Assembly: GCA_025924845.1 (NCBI GenBank)
Contig: JAICHN010000114.1
Coordinates: 1 to 12,091 of the forward strand
Length of the DNA: 12,091 nt
From: Chloroflexota bacterium
Lineage (GTDB): Bacteria > Chloroflexota > UBA5177 > JANWHV01
Direction: 5' to 3'
Part shown: in pieces, positions 7,463 through 12,091 of the stretch
How the letters are laid out: each line of letters starts with the position of its first letter
Numbering within the stretch: the stretch's first letter is position 1
Notes under the pieces: generated by a model
What the model saw: only the letters and a program-made list of their open reading frames with translations
Told to the model about the DNA's origin: nothing
Databases searched by the model: none
Made by a program: the position numbers and the translations under genes

Positions 7463-8797
7463 CTACTTCTTTGATTTATCGTAGGCTGCCTGGATGGCGG
7501 CCGCCGCCTTTGCGGCATCCTGGCCCATGACCGAGACGTTTGCCACTGCGTCTTGCAGGGCTTGCTTCACCGCGGCCGAGAGCGGCTCCCGGTCGATCGC
7601 GGTACGGAGCCCTTTCGCGAAATAGTTTTGCTGCGCGGCCCACTGTGGGGCCAGCTTAACCGGCGCAACGCCGTTCCATGTCGGCAGATAATAGGCGCGA
7701 TCCACCCAGGTTTGTTTCAGGCCGGCCGGGCCTGCTTGCCAGGAGATGAAGTCAAAGGCGGCTTGTGGATCCTTCGCGGCCTTGGAGACGGCGAGGGCGC
7801 CGTTAATACCGCCGAACAACTTACCGCGCTTGAGGCCGGGGCCAAGGGGCGGCAGCGGGAACAGACTGATGCTATTGCGAACTTTGGTGGTGGGCGCCGC
7901 GAAGCCGGGGATATCCCAGCTGCCGGTCAGATACATCGCGGCCTTCCCGCTTTCAAACAGGGTAATCGCCTCGGGATAGGCGGTGGTACCCCAGGCGTTG
8001 CGCGAAAAGATGCGATCCTTCTGCATCTTGACCAGGATCTCCAGCGCCTGCACGATGCCGCGGTGGGTGAAAGGCACCTTGCCATGCTGTGCCGCATCCC
8101 AAATCCCCGGTGCGGTCTGTTCGACTACCATGAGAAACCAGTCCACATTCGGCCAACCATCCTTGGCACCCCAGGCAATTGGGATAATGCCATGGCCGTT
8201 CAGGGTGTCCGAGATGCTCTTGAGATCGGCATATGACTGGGGGATGCCGAGGTTATATTGCTTGAAGATCGCCTTATTGTAGAAGAGAGCATCACCACCG
8301 AAGAGGCCGATGGGCAGGCCGTAGAGCGTCTTGTGCGCCGGATCAGCATTCAAGGTCTCACGAATGCCGAGCGGGGCGAACTGCTTGCGATAGTTGTGCC
8401 CCCAGGTCTTCGTGCAGTAACTCTCCAGCGGCAACAGGTACGGTTGGTACTCCGACATCAGCGCCCCTGGTTGCAGCATCAAGGTATCGGGTTCGTTCCC
8501 GCCAGCGAAGGCGGTCTTGAGCGCCGTCAGGTAGTCAGGATACGGGTAGGTCGTATCGTCGATCTTTCTCCCCGGAAAGGCCTTCTCGTAGAGCACCTTG
8601 AGCGCATCGTTGGTGGAGTTATGGCTGACGCCGGGCGCCGGGGTCAGCGCGGGATTGAGGGCCACCGAGGCCCACGACCACCAGGTCACCGTGCTCTGGG
8701 AAGAGGCCGCCGCCACGCGACCGAGGTTGCCGAGATTGGGCAGGGCCGCCGCGGCGGCGACCGTCAAGCCGGATGCCAGGAATGTCTTTCGTTCCAC
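7463..8797 (-). CDS. Extracellular solute-binding protein, family 1 (sugar ABC transporter)
   Basis: A 444-residue secreted protein expected to capture sugar outside the membrane and deliver it to the two permeases. The N-terminus MERKTFLASGLTVAAAAALP is a signal peptide, with cleavage likely near the AAASS at about residues 30-33. No lipobox cysteine is seen, so anchoring is unclear. The RK-x-FL pattern recalls a Tat signal but lacks the twin arginine. The mature start TVTWWSW, then PDTLMLQPG, YGLPIGLFGGDALFYNKAIFKQYNLGIPQSYADL and LFESGKAAMYLTGSWDIPGF are hallmarks of family 1 sugar-binding proteins. The start is GTG at 8797, supported by AGGAGA (8810-8805) with AGGAG 8 bases upstream. It follows lacI by 75 bases. 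The ligand cannot be told from sequence. Confidence 0.94.
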   Translation of the reverse strand: MERKTFLASGLTVAAAAALPNLGNLGRVAAASSQSTVTWWSWASVALNPALTPAPGVSHNSTNDALKVLYEKAFPGRKIDDTTYPYPDYLTALKTAFAGGNEPDTLMLQPGALMSEYQPYLLPLESYCTKTWGHNYRKQFAPLGIRETLNADPAHKTLYGLPIGLFGGDALFYNKAIFKQYNLGIPQSYADLKSISDTLNGHGIIPIAWGAKDGWPNVDWFLMVVEQTAPGIWDAAQHGKVPFTHRGIVQALEILVKMQKDRIFSRNAWGTTAYPEAITLFESGKAAMYLTGSWDIPGFAAPTTKVRNSISLFPLPPLGPGLKRGKLFGGINGALAVSKAAKDPQAAFDFISWQAGPAGLKQTWVDRAYYLPTWNGVAPVKLAPQWAAQQNYFAKGLRTAIDREPLSAAVKQALQDAVANVSVMGQDAAKAAAAIQAAYDKSKK

Positions 8798-8849
8798 TGG
8801 ACTATCTCCTATTCATTGGGGCTGGGATAAGTCATCGCATCAAGGCAGT

Positions 8850-8863
8850 CCCCTAATCAGGGG
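8850..8863 (-). repeat. Small hairpin in the lacI to binding-protein gap
   Basis: CCCCT (8850-8854) and AGGGG (8859-8863) pair around AATC, inside the 75-base gap and just after the lacI stop. No U-tract follows, so it is not a clear terminator. It could attenuate read-through or be a weak operator half. No second copy of the lacI operator motif is visible in this gap. Confidence 0.25.
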
Positions 8864-8872
8864 CGGGCACGG

Positions 8873-10006
8873 TTAAATCAGGGTGTCGGCACCTCCTTTG
8901 GTCAAGGTGATTGGGTGGGGCTGTCCGTCCGGCTGCGCCGTTGGGACCAGATCGGACATGCCGCGCGGCACGGTTGATTCCCGTACTTCCAGTCGAGTCG
9001 GCAACACGAGGTGACGAGGCGGATCGGAAGGTCTGTCGAGCATGGACAACAAGAGTTCGGTGGCGCGCAGCCCTACCTGATACATGGGAACGTGAACGGC
9101 GGTCAGGCGCGGCCATACATAATCCACGATAGGTGAATCTTCCGTGGTGGCGATAGCCACGTCATCCGGCACGCGCAGGCCCAGGTCGACGATGGCCCGC
9201 AGGGCGCCGGCACTCAAGATCTCGCTAAGAATGAAGAGCGCGGTGGGACGCGGGTTATGGGTCAGCAGTGCCGTGGCCAGGTCATAACCGGATTGGAAAG
9301 TCCAGTCACCCTGAGGGTGACAACGTGGCTCGATCGTGATCCCGGCTTCGGTAAGGCCGCGCAGGAAGCCGCGCACCCGCTCCCGGGCGATGCAACTAGA
9401 GTGCGCCTCGCTCACGTCAATCAAACCAAAGCGGCGGTGACCGAGCGCGAGGAGGTGACGAACCGCCTCGTAGGCGCCTCCTTCTTCATCAGCCTTCACC
9501 CAGCTGACCGGGATATTTCCGGCGTCTCGTCCAACCACCACCACGGGTACCCGTCGTGTCGCCAGTTGCATGAGTACGGCGTCGCCGACTTGCCAGCTGC
9601 AGAGGGCGCCGTCAATCCGCCCGCTGTCCACCAGCGCCAGGGAGTCCACAAAGGTGGTCAGGATATGGTAGGAGGACTGTTGGGCGCGTTTGATCACGGC
9701 GCGCAACAATTGGGTGCCGAAAATGTCGGCGACCGACTCGATCTCCTCACCGTCGATGCCGCGGTGTTCCACCATCACGTAGCCAAGCGTGACGGTGCGA
9801 GCCGAGCGCAGCGCGGCGGCCGCGGCGTTCGGCTGATAGCCTAGGCGGTCGATGACCGCCCGTACTCTCGCCTTGGTCTCCGGGGCGACAAGCGGGCTGT
9901 CGCGCACGACCAGCGAGACGGTGTTGACCGACACATGGGCCGCGCCGGCTACATCGCGACTGCTCACGCGCTTCTTGCGCCCGCCAACCCCGCTACCGCT
10001 GTCCAT
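8873..10006 (-). CDS. LacI-family transcriptional regulator
   Basis: A 377-residue DNA-binding regulator and the first gene of the sugar operon, so probably its local, ligand-relieved repressor. The helix-turn-helix is at about residues 16-36 (RDVAGAAHVSVNTVSLVV) with the hinge helix near 59-68 (PNAAAAALRS). The periplasmic-binding-like effector domain runs from about 72 to 340, with RVPVVVVGRD, HLLALGHRRFGLI, and VPDDVAIATTED as typical family stretches. The last 30 residues are an unusual Pro/Gln/Thr-rich tail. The ATG at 10006 has no good Shine-Dalgarno, an in-frame TAG lies 13 bases upstream, and a leader reading frame with a strong Shine-Dalgarno overlaps the start, suggesting coupled translation. 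A 17-bp palindrome at the predicted transcription start points to autoregulation. Confidence 0.94.
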   Translation of the reverse strand: MDSGSGVGGRKKRVSSRDVAGAAHVSVNTVSLVVRDSPLVAPETKARVRAVIDRLGYQPNAAAAALRSARTVTLGYVMVEHRGIDGEEIESVADIFGTQLLRAVIKRAQQSSYHILTTFVDSLALVDSGRIDGALCSWQVGDAVLMQLATRRVPVVVVGRDAGNIPVSWVKADEEGGAYEAVRHLLALGHRRFGLIDVSEAHSSCIARERVRGFLRGLTEAGITIEPRCHPQGDWTFQSGYDLATALLTHNPRPTALFILSEILSAGALRAIVDLGLRVPDDVAIATTEDSPIVDYVWPRLTAVHVPMYQVGLRATELLLSMLDRPSDPPRHLVLPTRLEVRESTVPRGMSDLVPTAQPDGQPHPITLTKGGADTLI

Positions 10007-10028
10007 GAGGTCTATCCGCTAGGGGCAC
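9993..10028 (-). CDS. Possible 11-residue leader peptide overlapping the lacI start
   Basis: The best Shine-Dalgarno upstream of lacI, AGGAGG at 10039-10034, is 5 bases from GTG 10028. That GTG opens a frame coding MPLADRPHGQR and stopping at TAG 9995-9993, overlapping the first 14 bases of lacI in another frame. Such an overlap is a normal way to couple translation. The GGCGCC just after the Shine-Dalgarno (10034-10029) can pair with GGCGCC at 10058-10053, which would partly hide the site. The peptide is too short to be judged by composition, so it may be only a chance frame. Confidence 0.35.
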   Translation of the reverse strand: MPLADRPHGQR

Positions 10029-10090
10029 GGCGCCCTCCTACTAGGTCCGGCCGGCGCCGGTGATCATCGAATCCACAAGCTTCATAAGAA

Positions 10091-10107
10091 CGATACTATT
10101 AGTATCG
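10091..10107. promoter_or_regulatory. Perfect 17-bp palindrome, candidate LacI operator
   Basis: CGATACTA (10091-10098), a central T, and TAGTATCG (10100-10107) form a perfect palindrome 84 bases before the lacI start. Size and symmetry fit LacI-family operators. It lies just downstream of a candidate minus-strand promoter and would cover the transcription start, the classical place for repression. The adjacent bases 10109-10123 contain a further degenerate half (TATAGTACC). Confidence 0.75.
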
Positions 10108-10111
10108 CCAT

Positions 10112-10140
10112 ACCGTATAGTACCTTGCGTGACTTGTCAA
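10112..10140 (-). promoter_or_regulatory. Candidate promoter of the lacI-transport-hydrolase operon
   Basis: On the minus strand TTGACA (10140-10135) is a perfect -35 box. Possible -10 boxes are TATACG (10119-10114, 15-base spacing) or TACGGT (10117-10112, 17-base spacing). Both are imperfect, so the -10 is uncertain. Transcription would begin about 10105-10108, inside the palindrome, giving a leader of about 100 bases before lacI. Confidence 0.5.
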
Positions 10141-10143
10141 GAG

Positions 10144-10190
10144 GGTCAGCCCGTTCAGAGGTGAATAACAGCAAAATACCCGGGCTGGCC
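10144..10190. repeat. 10-bp inverted repeat upstream of the lacI promoter
   Basis: GGTCAGCCCG (10144-10153) pairs with CGGGCTGGCC (10181-10190), one pair being a T-G wobble, around a 27-base AT-rich loop. It lies just upstream of the -35 box on the minus strand. Its inner arms CAGCCCG/CGGGCTG are identical to those of the stem-loop at 7415-7439. It may be a protein-binding site or a structure in a plus-strand transcript. Confidence 0.4.
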
Positions 10191-10222
10191 CACGAGGAAC
10201 CTCACCGTGGGCATTCAAGTAG

Positions 10223-10233
10223 GAACGATACTA
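10223..10233 (+). promoter_or_regulatory. Second copy of the operator half-site
   Basis: GAACGATACTA occurs here and at 10088-10098, where it forms the left half of the 17-bp palindrome. The two copies start 135 bases apart in the same orientation. The right half is not conserved here (GGAACGTC). It could be an auxiliary operator for looping, or a site for the plus-strand side. Confidence 0.4.
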
Positions 10234-10239
10234 GGAACG

Positions 10240-10600
10240 TCATTCAATGCCGCTTCTCGGGGACGATCGAGTCGACAAAGAGGCCGGCGCATGTGGGTAA
10301 TTACTTATCTCCGCCCCCCGCGCCGCTTCGGCCATGGATGCTTCATTGGGAGTGTGCGCTAAGCGGGGCGTACCGCCGTTTTGGGGCAGGCTGCCCGATC
10401 CTGGATGCGCCCCTACCATATATGCTTCCCAAGCCGGCCTTTGGTCAGGGGTAGTCGCGGTACTGCCTGGATCACCAAACTCCTTCCTGTGCGGCCCGCC
10501 CCGCACACATGGCTGGACTGGGCCACATACTGAGGCGTACCCTTAACGTAGTTCGTATGCCGCCATAACCATTTCCTTAGGATCCGCGGCACAGGGCGCC
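10240..10600. other. Gene-poor spacer with nested inverted repeats
   Basis: I see no convincing gene here: all open frames are short, have odd composition and no support from neighbours. Visible structure includes GGGGCG (10365-10370) pairing with CGCCCC (10408-10413), enclosing the palindrome GGGCAG-G-CTGCCC (10384-10396). Short words recur, such as ATGCTTC (near 10328 and 10422) and GCGTACC (near 10368 and 10534). This may be decayed DNA, a dispersed intergenic repeat, or a structured RNA; the sequence alone does not decide. Confidence 0.4.
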
Positions 10601-10617
10601 TGGGAGGAGGCACGAGC

Positions 10618-10863
10618 ATAGCGAGTGAGATTCGTCTTCCCAAACGCGTCGCCGCGGCCTTCGGCGTTGGACGGGAGGCGACTGCCCTGGCGGGGACAGA
10701 GCAGCGGACCTTCCGCAACGGCAACGCCGTGCTACGCCACGGGGCGGAGGGGAGCGGGTTACTCTGGAGATTGTACGTGGTCCACGTGCTTTCGGCGGAA
10801 GCGTTTCGCGCAGCTGTGCCTGCGTTATCCGCATGGCGAGCAGAACTTTCGGCCCCTGTTTGA
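10618..10863 (+). pseudogene. Probable remnant of an aminoglycoside-phosphotransferase-like gene
   Basis: A plus-strand frame of 81 codons runs from ATA (10618-10620) to TGA (10861-10863). A very strong Shine-Dalgarno, GGGAGGAGG (10602-10610), sits 7 bases before the ATA, exactly where an ATG would be expected. The frame is open back to 10552 but contains no ATG, GTG or TTG upstream. The protein begins SEIRLPKRVAAAFGVGREAT followed by ALAGTEQRTFRNGNAVLR, which resembles from memory the N-terminus of APH-fold phosphotransferases (LPxxVxAAFGV, LxGGxGxxxRxGxxVLK). These enzymes are normally over 250 residues, and nothing convincing continues after the TGA. I read it as a gene broken by start loss and truncation. 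A short protein with a rare ATA start is possible but less likely. Confidence 0.42.
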
Positions 10864-10961
10864 GTCAGGATGGGAACGGCGACGTCAAGACTGACTTGCG
10901 TTTTATACAGCGTTTGTGAAATTGTTTGGTCACGACCCGATCACCTAAAAGGAGGGTCCCC

Positions 10962-12091
10962 GTGAAGATCACCGCGCTCAGACTGCGAGAAGTGACCGGT
11001 CGTTTTGAGTATGCCGGCCGGTTTTGGGAGGACTGGCTCGTCCGACCGCTGGACATGTATACCACCCGTCATGCCGCGGCGGAGGAAGGTATCTCCGCTA
11101 ACGGCGATGGGAGCTACGCCATCACCGCGATCTTTCTGGAGGTGCTCACCGACAGCGAGTTAGTCGGTCTGGCCGGGCCAATCGCCGCGGACTGGGCCTA
11201 TTGCATCGATCGCCAACTCAAAGACGTGATCATCGGCGAGGATCCCCTGGCGACTGAGCGCCTGTGGGATATGCTGTACCGGTCGGCGGTGCATGGCCGC
11301 AAAGGCGTGGTGATGCAGGCGATTAGCGCGATTGATTGCGCGCTGTGGGACCTCAAGGGCAAGTGGGCTGGGGTACCGGTGTATCGGCTCCTCGGCGGAC
11401 CGCTCCGCGAGGCAATCCCAGCCTATGCCAGTACCCTTGGCGTCTCCGTTGAGCCGGAAGCAGCCGCCGAGACGGCGCAAGCCCTGGCCGCGGAAGGCTA
11501 CACGGCGATGAAGTGGTTTTTCAAGTACGGGCCGGCAGCCGGGTCGGCCGGGCTGGCCGCCAATCTCGCCCTTGCCCGCGCGGTACGCGCGGCGGTCGGC
11601 GACGATGTGGACCTGATGTTCGACGCCTGGATGAGTTTTGATGTCCCCTCCGCGACCAAGCTCGGCCTGGCACTCGCCGCCGTGCGGCCCCGCTGGCTCG
11701 AGGAAGCAGTGCCGCCCGATCGCCTGGAGAGCAGCGCTGACCTGCGCCGACGACTACCCTTCCCGATTGCCACCGGCGAGCATGAATACACGAGGTGGGG
11801 TAGCAAGCAGCTGCTCGATGCGCGCGCCGCCGATGTGATCCAGCCCGATATCTATTGGGCCGGGGGCATTTCGGAAGTGGTGAAGATCTGCACGCTGGCT
11901 TCCACCTACGATGTCCAGGTCATTCCGCACGGCCATTCAACCCATGCCACGGCTCAGCTTTTGTATGCGCAGCCGCCGCAACTGTGCCCGCTGATCGAGT
12001 ACCTGCTCAAGTGGAACCAGATCCACCAACACTTCCTCCGTACGCCGCTCCAACCGGTGGACGGCATGGTCGTACCGCCCGATAGACCAGG
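10962..12091 (+). CDS. Enolase-superfamily sugar-acid dehydratase, L-rhamnonate dehydratase-like (partial, 3' end outside)
   Basis: 376 codons are present and the frame runs off the right edge. The protein belongs to the mandelate racemase branch of the enolase superfamily, which abstracts a proton next to a carboxylate using Mg2+. The C-terminal barrel shows the metal ligands D221 (LMFDAWMSFD), E247 (WLEEAVPP) and E273 (GEHEY), and the likely catalytic H323 (VIPHGHS). The stretches LMFDAWM-D-ATKL, IQPDIYWAGGISEVVKI and IEYLLKWN match my memory of L-rhamnonate dehydratase, which forms 2-keto-3-deoxy-L-rhamnonate. Related sugar-acid dehydratases cannot be excluded. The start is GTG 10962, with AAAAGGAGGG (10947-10956) 5 bases upstream. 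It points away from the sugar operon across a shared spacer, suggesting that it handles a sugar acid derived from the same substrate. No clear promoter is seen before it. Confidence 0.88.
   Translation, partial: MKITALRLREVTGRFEYAGRFWEDWLVRPLDMYTTRHAAAEEGISANGDGSYAITAIFLEVLTDSELVGLAGPIAADWAYCIDRQLKDVIIGEDPLATERLWDMLYRSAVHGRKGVVMQAISAIDCALWDLKGKWAGVPVYRLLGGPLREAIPAYASTLGVSVEPEAAAETAQALAAEGYTAMKWFFKYGPAAGSAGLAANLALARAVRAAVGDDVDLMFDAWMSFDVPSATKLGLALAAVRPRWLEEAVPPDRLESSADLRRRLPFPIATGEHEYTRWGSKQLLDARAADVIQPDIYWAGGISEVVKICTLASTYDVQVIPHGHSTHATAQLLYAQPPQLCPLIEYLLKWNQIHQHFLRTPLQPVDGMVVPPDRP

Noticed and set aside
7553..8236. Plus-strand frame of 227 codons opposite the binding-protein gene
   Set aside because: Shadow of the family 1 binding protein, which has clear motifs on the other strand.
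8738..8797. Twin-arginine export signal on the binding protein
   Set aside because: The N-terminus reads ERKTFL with Arg-Lys, not Arg-Arg, so a Tat route is not supported; an ordinary signal peptide is enough.
9257..9844. Plus-strand frame of 195 codons opposite lacI
   Set aside because: Shadow of the LacI effector domain; no independent support.
10125..10546. Several short frames in the lacI-dehydratase spacer on both strands
   Set aside because: They begin inside promoter or repeat sequence, have odd Pro/Gly/Ser-rich composition, and none has a good ribosome binding site.
1..12091. tRNA, rRNA, CRISPR array or insertion sequence
   Set aside because: No cloverleaf-like segment, rRNA stretch, regular repeat-spacer series, transposase motif or paired terminal repeats with target duplications was seen by eye; a tRNA or CRISPR program could confirm this.

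Overview
The window looks like a bacterial chromosome segment of fairly high GC, from a free-living saprophyte that takes up carbohydrates. The gene families and the LacI N-terminus fit a Chloroflexota (Thermomicrobia/Ktedonobacteria-type) genome, but no lineage marker is present, so this is only an inference.

Left part (1-2949). The 3' end of an unrecognised plus-strand gene is followed by about 330 bases without a convincing gene, holding a 13-bp inverted repeat and a weak -10-like box. Next comes a plus-strand gene for a short UvrA-like ABC ATPase (UvrA2/DrrC type), with both nucleotide-binding domains but no UvrB-binding region. It is visibly AT-richer than its neighbours. It converges, 3 bases apart, on a small minus-strand gene of unknown function.

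Middle part (3183-10006, all minus strand). Read from right to left this is a complete-looking sugar uptake and hydrolysis operon without its ATPase: LacI-family repressor, family 1 solute-binding protein, two MalF/MalG-type permeases, and a 731-residue cytoplasmic glycoside-hydrolase-like protein resembling the uncharacterised DUF6259 group. Stem-loops lie in several of the gaps. The operon probably starts at a promoter near 10112-10140, overlapped just downstream by a perfect 17-bp palindrome that is the best candidate LacI operator. A short leader reading frame with the best Shine-Dalgarno of the region overlaps the lacI start.

Right part (10007-12091). A spacer of nearly 1 kb holds the operator, a second copy of its half-site, several inverted repeats, and what looks like a decayed phosphotransferase-type gene whose start codon position reads ATA. 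After it, on the plus strand, begins an enolase-superfamily sugar-acid dehydratase most like L-rhamnonate dehydratase, cut by the window edge. Together the right half suggests import of an oligosaccharide or glycoside, cytoplasmic cleavage, and oxidation/dehydration of a released deoxy-sugar acid. The actual substrate is not shown by the sequence. The least described parts are the DUF6259-like hydrolase within this locus and the regulatory architecture upstream of lacI.
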